64,000 bases of DNA from Magnolia sinica (GCF_029962835.1 NC_080578.1:101969759-102033758); one strand, 5' to 3'; shown: positions 45,865-58,800, numbered from the stretch's first letter. Program-made: numbers and translations. The notes: generated by a model from the letters alone, not told the origin.

Positions 45865-45967
45865 CAAAGGAAAAGCATGGAAAAAATCAGTACAAGGAAG
45901 GGAATGGCTGACCAGTAGAATGGGAGTGTGCTGCTCTATCTCTCTCTCTTCCCCACTCCTCTCCTCT

Positions 45968-45974
<7 letters not shown>

Positions 45975-45998
<24 letters not shown>
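45975..45998. repeat. (CT)n tract upstream of the PP2C gene
   Basis: A CT run on the plus strand is a GA run on the transcribed strand, about 810-830 bp before the start codon. GA/CT tracts are common in plant leaders and core promoters. Confidence 0.85.
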
Positions 45999-46500
45999 TC
46001 TGGATTGCTTTTTGGAGTTGAAAGCAGGAAGAGTGGAGAGCGAGACAGGTGTCCGTAGAGAAGATGGTAATAAAACGAGAAAAATAGAACATTTCTACTC
46101 TGGAACACCATTACATTTCATACATCTTCATAGCAAAAATATAAACTTTTAATCCGTTTAACACAATCTAAACCGTCCAAATTGTGTAAATACTTCATAT
46201 TAATTTAAATTATAAAAATAAACATATATTATTATTTAAATTAAAGATCTATGAAATCTTAATGAACGGTTGGATTGGGAGAGTTGACGGACCAAATTCA
46301 ACAAACAGATGTTCGTTCTACTAAATCTAAGATGGGTTGTATGTTACATCCCTTGTTTTCTATTTTTTTATTTTTCATTTGAGGTAAATAAATTCCACGT
46401 GGAGAATTTCTATGTGGACGCGTATGGAGTGTCACGGTCTGCCAGAGTATCAACTTACTTTCTTGTAATAAAAGCGTGAGTAATTATGACTCCTGAGGCA

Positions 46501-48017
46501 GGAGGAGAATGTGAATATCGTCCTGATGCATTAGTTTTTGTACAGGTGGGACCCACAGTTGGGTTATCCAGACCGTTGAAATGATGGATTAGGACGTTGG
46601 TAGAGCCCCAGGAGTTTCTTAGATTAGATGACTCTATTTTTAGGATTCATGATTGACAGTTGGACCGTTGATGTGATGTTCCTTTTCTGTTTACATGTAG
46701 ATGCTTATCCAACGGTTGGGATCATTTCATGTTGGGAATTTTCTAGATTCACCATCCATTGCGGGTTCCTCCTTATCAACGGTCTAGATTCCGAAACTAT
46801 CAGGACACTGTCGACAACTGATACCTGGGCCTGCAAGCATTTTTCCACTAGAAATCTTTGAAACTCTAGCCCAAGGTAGAAGTTTTTAAACACGCACTTG
46901 AAATTGAATATATACCGTACATGTAACATAAATCAGTCCGTTCAAATAGTGGGCCCATCCAGATCATCTGTACCATTCTCTGACTGGACAACTGGCGAGC
47001 ATTTAATGGAAGGATAACATGAAAAGATTCAATAAATAAATCTACGTTAATCAGAGAATAGGGCCATTAAATAGATTTTCTTTAGTTTATATAACATATC
47101 ATCGGTGGGCTACGCTATGTGGACGGTCAGATTTGAGTTTCATGTCTTATTTTTGCATAATTTCTGAATGCATGTGTACGAACATACATACACTATAAGA
47201 GTATCAAATAATTCCCTTTACTCTGCCTATCGCTTCCCATCTTCTCACATCTCCCCATGTCTCTAGTTCATTCACAGTTGTTTTGCTTCTGTCGCGACTG
47301 AGAATAGCCATTATATGTCGCCCCTGTTTAGCGTACATGCAAAGATTCCGGTGATCTGAACCGTTCGTGTTCTCTTTTAGATAATAAATAAGCTATAGTC
47401 ACTTTCTTTAATGATGTTGACCATTGATTTTTGGAAATGAATTTGATCCATTAAACTTTACATTCAGTGTTTTACGTCATCTGCAGATAATGATGATAAT
47501 CCGTTCAGTTTAAAATGTTTCTGTAGAACGTATAAGATAGCATCCATAATATGGACGGTTCGGATCATCAGATCATCTCAGCATGTGGGCCTGATGGTGC
47601 GACACATGCTGACTGCAGCAAAACGTGCTCATTCATTTGATTCCATTGCAAAGCATGCTCATCCAAACACGTGCGTACTGCTCCGTACACGTGGCGTAAA
47701 TAAATCTAAGCCGTCAAAAGCTCTGGACCTTACTTTAGATAAGTGATATCCCTAAGATCAGATTTATTTGGACCATCCTGGCCTGTTACTTAGTACATAC
47801 ATGCGCTGTGACAAATATCCCCGAGATCTTGAAAATCTCACCATATTCTCGCCAAATTTTGATCAAACTTGATAATATTATGAGATTTTCAAATTTTTGA
47901 CCGTCATGGTTTTTCCTGTTTTATTGAAAATTTATCCTAATTATAAAAAAAAATTATTAAACAGTTAAAATAAAATGACATGCTCCAATGTTCCTGTAAT
48001 ATTATAAGTTGCAGCAT
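46501..48017. other. Intergenic sequence, no gene seen
   Basis: AT-rich with scattered GTGGACGGTC words. The short ORFs show no domain or codon structure that suggests a gene. Confidence 0.45.
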
Positions 48018-48550
48018 TGGGCCTATTTGGATCGCGAGTTTAAATGATATGAAATTATGTTACATGGAATTAATATCATTATTGCACAGAAATTGCTTGA
48101 CCAAAAATACTATGGTATTTTGACTATTCAATCTCACATTTGGGACCAAATTCATTTTTGGAGAAAATTATTATGAAATCTCTATTTGGTGGACCATGGA
48201 GTTGTAATCAAGGAACCAAATGGGTATTTTGACTGTTCAATACCATGGTATTTTGACTGATCAATCTCACATCACAAGTGATGTTGGTCATTTACACGCA
48301 TACACAGCTCAGATGTGGCATGTAAAGGCAGGTATAGATGGATATCATGGATAAAACACATGCATCAATGTGAGCCTACAAATTAGTAGATTTCAAAATC
48401 TATCAAAAATACCTAGTATCCACTTTTGAGACAGGATAAAATATCCACTTTTGAGACAGGATAAAATGGTACCTGGATTAATCTAATCTTTTTAGTCATT
48501 TCTAAATGGTTTTTCATGGACCAAATGCAATTCTATACCACCTAATCCCA
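48018..48550. mobile_element. Degenerate GGCCTATTTGGAT MITE
   Basis: Left GGGCCTATTTGGATCGCGAG and a right end whose inverse reads GGGATTAGGTGGTATAGAATT. It shares TATGGTATTTTGAC and ATTGCACA-type words with about 11395-11560. It contains two imperfect copies of AAATGGGTATTTTGAC/TATGGTATTTTGAC and a short duplication, TATCCACTTTTGAGACAGGA (48418 and 48441). Confidence 0.45.
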
Positions 48551-50300
48551 AGTCCTTAGCTGTACTGGCAGTTTTGAATAGCTCAGTCTACTGATTTGAA
48601 GTTTTGAACAGTCCAATCAAATCTATTTAAAATACATTAGATGGACTACCATGCAAAGTTTGGATTGGTCAAAGAATCCAATATTTCCTTCATTTGGTCT
48701 TATTTTCTATATATATGTTTGTTCTGGTCATGATGGTTATGATTGCCTAACAAAAGTGGTTTTCTTAAGCAATCCATTAGACGTTGTAACAAATTAATGG
48801 TTATCAATGTATATAAATGAACTTTAACACTCCCTTACGCATGTGGGGTGGAAATTGGCTAGGCTTGGCCCCCATGAGAGAATATATTAATTGAGGCATA
48901 TTTCATTGCTCCAAGAATCCGATGCCATGTCAAATAAGTAAGTTCTCTAAGAGGATAATGTATCAATGTATATTGAGGGACTTTAACACAACTTATAATG
49001 CTTTGGGAATGTCACCATTTCTTTAAAATAAATTCTTTTTATTAAAATTTCAAATTTTAAGAATCATTTCTTGTTTATTTCAGCTATACCCATTTTTCAA
49101 TAACATTGCAAGAAAAATGTTCCGAGAAATTTCTAAGCTAATAAATTGCTGAGAACGAGATTTGGCATTATGCATGCTTGTGTTTAACGGTCTAGATTGG
49201 ATTACACTTTTGGCATGAAATTATACTTCCATCACACTTCCATCACACTTCCTTAATCTCAGTTCCTTTTATTGCCTTTCATCAAGGGGTTATTTGAATT
49301 CGAGCAAAACTTTATTCTTGATCATTAGTCATTGTTGAAAATACTTGTAGTGGTTTGTCAACCCCTCGTGTAGTAGAGACATGACACTTTTGGACAAGCA
49401 ACCTTAAAATATATGACTGTTAAAGCATTGGTTAATTATATTGCTAAATGGAATAAACTACTTATCCCTAATTCAATGCATTCAAGAAGCGGTCTCATTT
49501 GTGCAAATGCATTACATTTTCTAAATGAGACTTGTATATATATATGACCATTCAAGCATGTGCCACTGTCAATATTCAAACACTAAAAAAGAAATGGCAC
49601 ATGTCAAAGTACCACCATTCATATTAAACTCTTCACATGTGTTTTTACCCATTCTTATTCTGTATTCGAAGTATCCAGCAAACAAGATATAGAACAATAA
49701 ATCAGTAATAACACATCTATGACTAGATAGTCGTAAGAAATATGCCCATAGGTTATTGCTCAATGACAAAACTTTGCTTGAATTGAGACAACTCTAAGCT
49801 TGCAACTGGGTTAGACCGGCCTCATTTGAGTCTAACCCACCTTCGATCAGATTTAGATAACATGTGGAGGTGTGTTGGATGGGCTCAATCTGAATCTTTA
49901 GACCCAATAACTAATCAGGCTAGGCTTGTATCAGTTCACCCAATGGACCCATATGTGCCAATTGGTTAACATTGTTGGGATGAGTTTGGGCTCAGTGGGC
50001 TAGCCTGGCCTAAGCTCATTTCTTATTTAAGGCTCATAGCTCATGTTGGCTGGGCTAACCATAATTCAAAAACCTGAAACCTCATCTCAACTCAATGCCT
50101 AGCCAGGTTGGGTCAACTCAAAGACTTGATTAAGTATTAAATAATAAATTAAAACATTAGGAAGAATCTGGTAAAAATAATAAAATAGCAAAAGCAAACA
50201 ATTTTTTTTTTTTAATCTCAGTCAAACTGGTTTAACTCATTTTTTATTTTTATTTTTTCACTTTCTCGCCAAATCGAATCCAAGTAAAGTTGACTTAGAT
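48551..50300. other. Intergenic AT-rich sequence
   Basis: From about 49800 it turns into GGGTTAGACC/GGCCTAAGCTC-type low-complexity repeats like those in the hAT-like MITEs. No gene or clear border. Confidence 0.45.
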
Positions 50301-50304
50301 GAGC

Positions 50305-50550
50305 TTCGACTGTTGTAGGCAAGTTTCAGAACTATGGCCCAATGACAATATTTTAACAATAGATAAATGGACATTGCCGAGCATCTTTCTATATTGGTCA
50401 ATCTATCATATTCTCATCCATTGCAAGCTAGCTCAGGCTTTTTGGCACCACTTTTTTACCCATATGAGGGGTCATGGCTTCTCAATGCTTGGTTGGACAG
50501 TAGAAACCGTATCCATGGAAAGAAAGAAATGGAAGAATCTTAAATTCGAT
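50305..50550 (+). pseudogene. LINE ORF2 C-terminal (zf-RVT) remnant
   Basis: The plus-strand frame reads ELWPNDNILTIDKW, then SIYHILIHCKLAQAFWHHFF and MRGHGFSMLGW. This matches the zf-RVT layout (LTIDNL, then ...HILIHC.LA..FW..FF) of L1-type LINEs, with the first Cys pair lost. About 80 codons, truncated at both ends. Confidence 0.7.
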
Positions 50551-51118
50551 TGAAATTTCGAAAAGATTACTATAGATATGAGTTGGGCCGCCGGCAATTG
50601 ACCTACTCTGTGATTTGAAGCCGGGTCCGTTGGAGTGGAACATAGTTCTAATTCTCAGTAAGCTGGCCGAGTCAACTTAGCTCAGTAAGATTTTGAGCGT
50701 AGTCATCTTGAAACTCTGTTCTCAGAGTGACTAACGACTCGACTCAACACCTCTAACCAACAAGCCAAGCACCATGCACTTGTTTGTCTTAATTTTACAT
50801 TTTGTAGATATATAACTGTTTTAAATATTTATAAATAGTATTAGTTTAATTATAAATATCCAGTCAAGTCAACAAATCTGAGTCAACCCAACCTGGCTAG
50901 ACATCAAGTTGAGTTGAGTTTTCGAGTTTTTAACCTATGGCGTGGAAGGTGTTTTGACAAACAGGTGAGGGTGGAATCCTTGCGTTTTTTTGGGGGGCCA
51001 TGCGGGAACGTGGGATCTGACAGGGCAGAAAATTTCACCCTGAAGGAAGGACCACAACTCAGCTTCCTCCATCAGTGCCCTTCTCAGTGAAGGCAATTCT
51101 CAAGATGCCATCCAGTGG
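50551..51118. other. Non-coding GAGTCAACTC-type sequence
   Basis: Degenerate low-complexity words continuing from about 49800. No gene. Confidence 0.4.
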
Positions 51119-51426
51119 TAGGGTTGCAACTTGGGTTCATGTCAACCAGAGCATGAGTTTGGGTCGGGTTGGGTCAGGTTGCCAAGGTCGTCGGGTTGAA
51201 AAACGCCAACCCAATTCGACTTTGGGTTGGGTCGGGTTGAAAAATGCCAACCGAATTCAACTTCGGGTTGGGTTCGGGTTTGAGCAATTTGGGTCAGCTC
51301 AGGTCAGGTTGGGTTGAGCATTCGGCACTTTGGGTTGGGATTCAGGTCGGATAAGGTTACAGGTTGGGTCCTCTTGAGTTGGGTTAACCCCTAAACCAAC
51401 CCAACCCAACCCAAGTTGCACCCTCC
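51119..51426. mobile_element. hAT-like MITE, second copy of the TAGGGNTGNAAC family
   Basis: Left TAGGGTTGCAACTTGGGTT mirrors the right end, inverted GGAGGGTGCAACTTGGGTT. A degenerate 8-bp target duplication, TCCAGTGG (51111-51118) and TTGAGTGG (51427-51434), matches at 6 of 8. The interior is GGGTCGGGTTGGGTCAGG-like. Confidence 0.75.
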
Positions 51427-51434
51427 TTGAGTGG

Positions 51435-52560
51435 AACCCGAAATGATGCTGAGATTTGTTCACATTCTGTATGCCATCAAGTGGGCTTTCTAGAGATGCT
51501 GTGAAAAGGCACATTTTGCATGCTCCAGGGAGGAACTTTGATACTCTGACAGTGATACATGATACACAGGAACTTACAAATTACAAACCTGGAATACACT
51601 TAATTCAAATTAAACTGTCGAAATAATGGGCCCCACTTTTTTGTTTTACTGTCCAACGATAGAATTGGTTGACATTTCTTGGACAGTTCAAAAAATGGAA
51701 AATAAGTAGGTAGTCTTGTTTCAAGAAACAATTGTCCACAAATCTGATTTTGGGACTGACTTGGTGACAGTAGGTCCAAGAATTTGGTTAGTTTAATTCG
51801 AGTTATGGGCTAAATTTACGCTTGCCTGCGTATCAAGCATCATATGCCGCCTGAGTATCAAATTACTCCCCATCAATCAAGTATCTCCATGGAGGCAGAT
51901 GATTTAAGCATATTCCCCTAGCTAAAGATGGGAGTAATGAGTCACTGTGGACAGGTTCTTTGCTGCCCCTCTCAATCAATCTTCAAATCACTTTCAGAAA
52001 AAAAAGGAGCACAATAGCAAAAAGCATGAGTTTGTAGAAGAAAATGACTAGAAAAACTGTTGTTTTCCATAATTTGTATCTATGAAAATGCCAATCCCAC
52101 ACGTAATGCTCAACCCCGAGCGGCCCCACATGTATGGGACATCCAAGCCAGGCATCACGTGGCCTCCGCATAGAAAACTTACCACAAAAGCCAGGCTGGT
52201 TGACTCATCAAGTGGACAACACATCTGCAGCATACAAAGAAGAGCCAATGATCCACATCAAACATAGACACATGGCCCACCTGATAACTAGGGGCAGCCT
52301 ACATTTCTGATCAGATCATCTAAACAGAGAGACCCACCTGATGAATGGGTCAGATGTCCCATGCCAATGCTTGGTTGGCACCTATGTTATGACGTCAAGG
52401 TGCAAGTGAAGAGGTGCATAACTAATTCAAAATAAAACTTACATCCACCCAAGCACTGTACATACCATGGGAAAATCTTGTTTAACAAGGATATGATAAT
52501 TCCCAATTCCCAATTTTCAAAACCTGATATTCAAAGCAATAGGGAAACTCAAGGTACCAT
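51435..52560. other. Intergenic / 3' flank of the prefoldin gene
   Basis: No gene. The PFD2 3' untranslated region lies just below 52560; its end is not placed. Nothing else stands out. Confidence 0.45.
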
Positions 52561-53001
52561 TCACTGATCGCTGCCTGCTGGCCCCACAAGAACACCCTGA
52601 GCAGAGCCTTCCTTCGGGCCACTGTCGTCCCTGGCCTCTTCATCAGATTTCCTGATCCTGATCTTGTATTTAGCTTCAAATTCTGAAATTTCTTTCTTCT
52701 TCTTTTCCAAGGCCTCGTTGAGTCGTGAGATCACCTCCTGGAGGCCATCCTTGTTCCGCTGGACGGCAGGTAAAACCTCCTTGATCGTCCTCTCAACCAG
52801 CACTCCCCCAATCATTCGGTAGCAACGCCTGGATGGATCGAGCGGTTGGATGGCCCCAATCACTAGTGAGTGTTCACTCACCTCCATCTCTAGTTCTGTG
52901 ATTTTTGAGTAGAGTTGGTTGATATCAGACCTCATGGCGGCATATAAGTTTGCAATCGCCTGCTCGTTCACTGGCTCTCTGCCATCACCGCCACTCGCCA
53001 T
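52561..53001 (-). CDS. PFD2: Prefoldin subunit 2 (beta-type)
   Basis: Beta-type subunit of the hexameric prefoldin co-chaperone, which hands nascent tubulin and actin to the cytosolic chaperonin CCT. Single open exon of 146 residues, intact, TGA stop. Landmarks: short acidic/Gly N-terminus MASGGDGREP, first coiled coil about 12-48 (LYAAMRSDINQLYSKITELE), the conserved beta-hairpin block GAIQPLDPSRRCYRMIGGVL (49-68) with VERTIKEVLP, second coiled coil about 78-115 (NEALEKKKKEISEFEAKYKI), and an acidic, Ser-rich tail. Length fits plant PFD2 (about 148). The ATG at 53001 (context ATCATGGCG) was chosen over upstream in-frame codons because the family block starts there. A Mutator-type MITE begins 104 bp upstream. 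Confidence 0.95.
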   Translation of the reverse strand: MASGGDGREPVNEQAIANLYAAMRSDINQLYSKITELEMEVSEHSLVIGAIQPLDPSRRCYRMIGGVLVERTIKEVLPAVQRNKDGLQEVISRLNEALEKKKKEISEFEAKYKIRIRKSDEEARDDSGPKEGSAQGVLVGPAGSDQ

Positions 53002-53104
53002 GATCCTTTTAAAAAAAACGAAAAAAAATAGAGAAGATGAGAGATGGAGGAAGGGATGGAATTCAACAGCATTCCACGCGGCGGGCATTCAGTGGAAAGA
53101 AAAA

Positions 53105-53673
53105 GGGATTAATTGTCACTGCCTCCCACTGGTTTCTGACAATTGTAAATGCCTCCCCTCTATTCTACAGATTCCAGGCAGATTCCCCCACATGGTTTGT
53201 CAACACCGTTATCTTTGAGAAATTTACCATTTTACCCCTATCTCAAAGCTAAATAGTTGTAGTTACATAGGCCTATCATAGTGCGTGTATGTCATCCAAC
53301 CCATTCAGTGTGGTAGTGCCACCAAGAAAATGGAAACCCCAAAAATCAGGCTGATCCAACCATTGGTTGGCCTTGACATAAATTTGCATGTCTTCAGATG
53401 GGTGTGGCCTGCCCAACGATCATATTAGTCTGATTTTTTAGGCTTCTAATGCTTATACTGGAGAGACCCTGCTGGACGGATTGGATACCATTCCTATATA
53501 GCAGGGGGTTCCACATGTGGGCAAAACTCTCTCCTTAGCAAGAGTATTTTTGTCATATGGTGCCAATTCCTCTAACATCTCTAAGCAGAGGGGAGGTATT
53601 TGCAGTAATCCAAAACAGAGCGACGGTATTTGCAATTGTCAAAAACCAGAAGGGAGCTTTTTACAATTATCCC
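53105..53673. mobile_element. Mutator-type MITE (569 bp) just upstream of PFD2
   Basis: A perfect 9-bp target duplication, AAAGAAAAA, occurs at 53096-53104 and 53674-53682. The left end GGGATTAATTGTCACTGCC mirrors the right end, inverted GGGATAATTGTAAAAAGC. Both are followed by TTTCTGACAATTGTAAATGC / TTTTTGACAATTGCAAATAC. No transposase. Different family from the MITE at 9473. Confidence 0.88.
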
Positions 53674-53682
53674 AAAGAAAAA

Positions 53683-54599
53683 TGCAGCAGCAGGCAAACA
53701 TTCAACGCAAACAAACAGCCAAAGATAGAATAGCAGGGCTCTTCCAAAACAGGAGATTTGGTGCATTCCCATCCCAAGTGGAGCCCACCAAATCCCAGTC
53801 TCAATTGCCACAGTAGGCTCGGCCCATACAAACTGAGGGCCGAAAGACACTACATATCCCCAGCTGATGATCATATAATTCCTACCGACTGAAATTGCAC
53901 ATGAATTTCTTAATTCAACAAAAGGGTGTACATTTCGATGATTTCAGTCTAATCAGTTGAGGGGGAAGAAACTCCGTGAAGAGCGACATTTTCTGACAAC
54001 TGATTGGGTCTAACTGCTCTATAGAAGTTGTTTCCATCATAGAAGCACAGTACAAAAGGTCAATATTGAGCTGAGTCAGGTTGACTAGAAGACTCGACCG
54101 AGTCTTTCCTTGAGCACGCCCCCGCGTCTCTCTCTGTCTCTGTCTCTGTCTCTCTGAATTTTCATTGGGCTACATTTTGAGTTTTCACTAGAAAGAGAAG
54201 AGTACTAACTAGGTCAGTGACTCGACTTGAGGCATCATGAATTGCATGGAATTGACCGAGTCAATGGTCTTACTTGACAAGTCTTGTCGATTCAGGACCG
54301 AGTCACACTCACAAGCCAGTCTCCTATGGAGTCGATTGAAATCACAGTCCAGTCGAACTGAGTCATCAACTTTTGGATTATGCACAGAAGTGGCCCAAGA
54401 ACAATATCATTTTCAGATGCCAAAGTTTTCAGCCAGAAAAATTGCATGTTCTCAAAGCCGGAAAGAGTAGTTTGAATCTTCTTAAAAGGGAAGCAACATG
54501 AATGGTGCTCAAGAAATAGTGGCAATAATACTTCTGGAGGTATTGCAAAATGCTCGGGCCGGGAGTTTATACAGTATGCAGGAGTTTTCACATCATACA
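53683..54599. other. Non-coding region with CT repeats
   Basis: CTCTCTCTGTCTCTGTCTC at about 54126-54155 and GACTCGACCGAGTC-type words (54080-54370). No gene. Confidence 0.45.
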
Positions 54600-54985
54600 G
54601 GAATCCATTGTTGATTGATCCAAACTATCCATAAAATGGAACACATTGTGGAAGGTGAATAGCAAATAGAAGGTCAACAATAGAGGAAAAGTGTCGTGGT
54701 ACTTATTTATAAGAATAAAGGAGACATACAGAGATGCACTAACTATTGTAGGATAAAACTTATGAGCCATACTATAAAACTTTGGGAGAGTGATTGAGCA
54801 AAGATTAAGGGTGATTGAGCAAAGATTAAGGCTTGAGCCAAATGTATCGGAAAATCAGTTTGGCTTCATGCCTAAAATGTCTCCTGATGAAGCTACTTTC
54901 CTACCAAGACAATTAATGGATAAATATAGGGGGAGGAAGCATCTCCCCATGGGCTTTATTGACTTAAAGAAAGCATAGGTGATGT
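54600..54985 (+). pseudogene. RTE-type LINE reverse transcriptase fragment
   Basis: The plus-strand reading shows KGDIQRCTNY, then IKLMSHTIKLWERVIEQRLR (about 54715-54810) and SENQFGFMP, then EATFLPRQLMDKYR...FIDLKKA (about 54847-54978). This is the signature of plant RTE-clade LINEs, different from the L1-type copies elsewhere here. GTGATTGAGCAAAGATTAAGG is duplicated in tandem (54789-54830). The catalytic domain is missing and the frame ends at a stop. Confidence 0.85.
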
Positions 54986-55807
54986 AAGATGAGTGAAACT
55001 AACTTAAGATGCAAAATGCGAGATCAATTACGCATTAATTTCAGTATATGTAAAACCAAACACACCCACATAATAGATTCAGAAAATTAAGATTTGGAAC
55101 GCAAAGGGCCTAAGCTATAACATATGCAGTGCACAAAAATATAAAGTATTACGAGAGTGGCTGTAAGGCCCGTATCCTAACCCGTACCGTTCCGTAGGCT
55201 TATGCGGTCCTCTCGGTCGAATTCCGGCCGGCATTTGCGCGCGATCCTGAGTCGTGGTCTGTATTCTAGATCCAGCTCGACCCGAGACTTGTATCCTTGT
55301 GACCGCGCCGTCGCCGCGGTTCTGATGCCTCGTCTCGCACGCCAAGGCGATACCTAGGCTAGGAGATGTGGGCCCGCATTCAGTTCGAGAAAAAACACCG
55401 CGCAGTTGCAAAACCCAAGAGAACATCACATCAATCCCATCAATCAAGTACACATCACCTCACATGTCAAGTACAACACTCATCCCTAAGCAACCCCTAA
55501 AGTCAACTTTCTCTTACAACCAAGTACACCCATCACTCACCCATCACTCACCATCCCTCTCTCTCCTTACATCACCTCTCTCTCTCATTTTTCCCAAGCA
55601 ACCCAAACGTCCAAGCTCCATGAGGGAGAGCTAGATGTGGCCCACTTCCTACCTCCCATCTTCACCATCCAAGCTTCATCTCGACCGTTGAAATGCATTC
55701 CATGGAGCTCTAGGACACATTAGTGGGAGAAGAAGTCCAAGAAGACGATCGGTGGGTGTTTTCTACTATTGATTTGTGTGGCTTTGATGATTTGAGGGCC
55801 CACATAT
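54986..55807. other. LTR-like or GC-rich non-coding sequence cut by the LINE
   Basis: A GC-rich, CpG-containing block (about 55160-55400) is followed by CT-rich sequence (about 55480-55610) and GTGGCCCACTTCC / GGGCCCACATATGG words. The order resembles a gypsy LTR but no ends or partner are seen. The sequence right of the LINE (62159 on) is its continuation. Confidence 0.4.
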
Positions 55808-55899
55808 GGTGGGACCCATCTTTTTTTTTTCCCTTAGAAGTAACGTTTTATTAAAAAGAAGAAAGAAAGAGAAACAAAAGAGGTCTGCTGAGTAGGCAG

Positions 55900-58800
55900 A
55901 ACCAAGATTAAGAACCTAAGAACAAAAGATTACATCCCTTGAGAGAAGGAACATTGGCCACCCATTCAATATGGAGTTTTTTAGCCCGAGAACCCACTAC
56001 ACGAGTTGAGGATAGGGAATTGTTAAAGCAACGATCAATCCTTTCCGTCCAAACAACCCACCAAATGGCGAGGATCACCATTCTCCAAATCCGCGATTTG
56101 ATCTTCCCTAACTGAGGACCGTGCTAGTACGCTAATAAGGAAGAGGCGGTGGAAGGAATGCACCCGTAGACATTGAATCTTTGAAAGAAATCCAGCAGGA
56201 TAGGATGAATGAATGCGCAATGGACCAGCAAATGATCGGTCGTCTCTTCGTCATTCATGCAGCAAAGGCATATATTGGGCAGTTGCATGCCTCTTTTCTT
56301 GAGATTGGCAACCGTAAGGATTCGATCCCTCGCTGCTAACCAGGCAAAACAGATATACTTAGGGGGAGCCTGGAGCTTCCAGATAAAAGGGTGCGCCGAT
56401 GGAGGAGGATTTGTGGAGGGAGAAAGGATATAATAAAGCGATCTCACCGAGAAAATACTAGATTTGTCCGCCTTCCACAGTAATTTGTCAGGCTCGTTCC
56501 AGTTCAGCGACACCAAAGAGAGGCAATTGAGAAGTTCTGCATATTCCCCCACCTCCCAGTCATTTAGATTCCTTGTGCATCTTATGTCCCACAGTAAGCC
56601 AGAAACGGTCGGAGAGAGGAAGCAATGGATCGGTCTATCTTTGATAGTAGCAATGCGATAGATGTTATTGAAAGTAGATTTGAGAGCCGATTCGCCGATC
56701 CAGTGATCTTCCCAGAAACGGATAGTTGCTCTGTTACCGAGCTGATACCCTATGTTCTGGACAACAGGCTTTTTAGCACGCAAAATACCTTTCCAAATCG
56801 ATGAGGCTCTGTAGTGAGATGAATCTTTTGTCCACCACCCCCAGGAGACGATCCATCTTTACCTTTAATCACCATGTTCCTTAAAGCTTTTGGCTTTGTT
56901 CCCAACCTCCACGTCCATATGCCTAGGAGAGCACGGTTCATCACCTTCAGGCTCTTAATACTTGCTTCGCCATCCTTGAAATGAGAGCAAACAGCAGTCC
57001 ATTCCAATAGATGGATTTTTTTCTGATTCTCCTTTCCGCTCCAAAGGAAATCTCTTCTCAGGTTGTCAATTCTATCGAGAACAGGAGAAGGGCACCTAAA
57101 TAAGGACATATAGTAGATAGGAAGATTGGATAGCGCTGCCTTGATAAGAGTAATCCAGCCCCCAATAGACAGATAGCGGGCCTTCCATGAAGCAAGCATC
57201 TTGTAGAATTTCTCTACAACTCTATCCCACATGAACTTGGGAGGGGGACCAATCGCAAGCGGGAGGCCCACGAACGTAGTTAGGAAGGAGGCAAGAGAGC
57301 ACCCAAATATATTAGCGTCAGAGGATAATTCATCATGGGAGCAGTTAACTCTGAAGACCCTGGATTTGGCCATATTGATTCTTAAGCCCGAGACCGCCTC
57401 AAAGCATCTTAAGGTTGTGTGCAGATTTTCCAAAGCAGCAGGGTCGGCCTTGAACGTGATGAGAGTATCATCCGCGAATTGGATGTGAGAGATTGGAGAA
57501 TTAACGCCTGGAATCAACACTCCTTTGAACAGACTAGCATATTCACCTCTTAGAAGCATTTGGGAGAGGGCTTCTCCAATGATGAGAAATAAGAGAGGAG
57601 AAAGGGGGTCGCCCTGGCGAAGCCCTCTAGAGCTTGGGAAGAATCCTTTGGGAACACCATTTAGAAGAACCGAGAAATGAGCGGATTCAACACATGCTCT
57701 GATCCACCCTTGCCACTTGTCACCAAAACCCATCCGATCCCGCATGTAGTATAGAAAGACCCAATCGGAGTGATCATACGCCTTTTCAATATCCAATTTG
57801 AGGAAAATATATTTGTTCCCCGACTTCTGACAGGAATGAAGGACCTCATTTGCGATGAGAGCACCGTCGATAATTTGACGCCCCTTGATAACTGCATTCT
57901 AGTATTTGGATATGAGTTTGTCCATGACTGACGCTAACCGGGAAGATAGAATTTTTGCCAAAATTTTACAAGGGCTGGCAATGAGACTGATGGGCCTGAA
58001 TTCGGAGAACATAGAAGCGCCGGTCACTTTGGGCAGGAGCGCAATAAAGGAGGCTCCTAAACCTTTAGACAGCTTATTCCTGGCATAGAATTCATGAAGA
58101 AACATCATAATGTCACTGCGAAGCGTGCCCCAAAAAGTTTGGAAGAAGCTCATGGGGAAACCATCGGGGCCGAGGGCTTTGTCTCCACCCATCGCGCTTA
58201 TAGCAGCGTAGGTTTCTTCCACAGAGAAAGGAATTTCCAGAAGATCTGCTTCAGCGGCTCGGAGGGAATGAAAAGGAATGCCATCAAGAAGGGGTCTAGT
58301 CCAACCCTCCGCAGTATAAATAGATCTGAAATGAGCAACTGCGCAGGCGGCGATTTCATCCTTGTCATCGATCTGCCTTCCATTGACTGAAATACTGGAT
58401 ATGGCTTTGGCCCTGGCTTTCATACTAGCAATGTTGTGAAAATACCTCGTATTTTTGTCACCCTCCGCTATCCATTTCGCCCTCGCCTTCAATTTCCAAG
58501 AGATTTCATCTTCAAGAGCCCCGACGGATATGTCCTGGATAATCTGGATGCGCCTGGAAAGGATATGAGTAGGGATTTCGGTGTCGCCGATATTACTGTC
58601 TATGATTTGCAATTCCGACAAGAGGGCTTCAGTTTCTTGATCCCTCTTAAGGAGTTCCTCTTGCTTCCAAGTTTTAATTTTTTTCCTTCAAGAGTCGAAG
58701 CTTATAAAAGAGACTGTGACCGGCAAAACTGGTAACTTGAAAAGAAGACCACCACTCCTCGATTCTTTGATTAAATCTGTCGATCGCGAGCCAGGTGGAG

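Larger units (their letters stand above)
45168..46500 (-). promoter_or_regulatory. Proximal upstream region of the PP2C gene, with a CCACGTGG element
   Basis: A palindromic CCACGTGG at 46395-46402 contains a CACGTG G-box/ABRE core about 1.2 kb before the ATG. A second ACACGTGGC is at about 47688-47696. Clade A PP2C genes are typically ABA-induced through such elements. The match is by sequence only; the transcription start is not placed. Confidence 0.35.
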
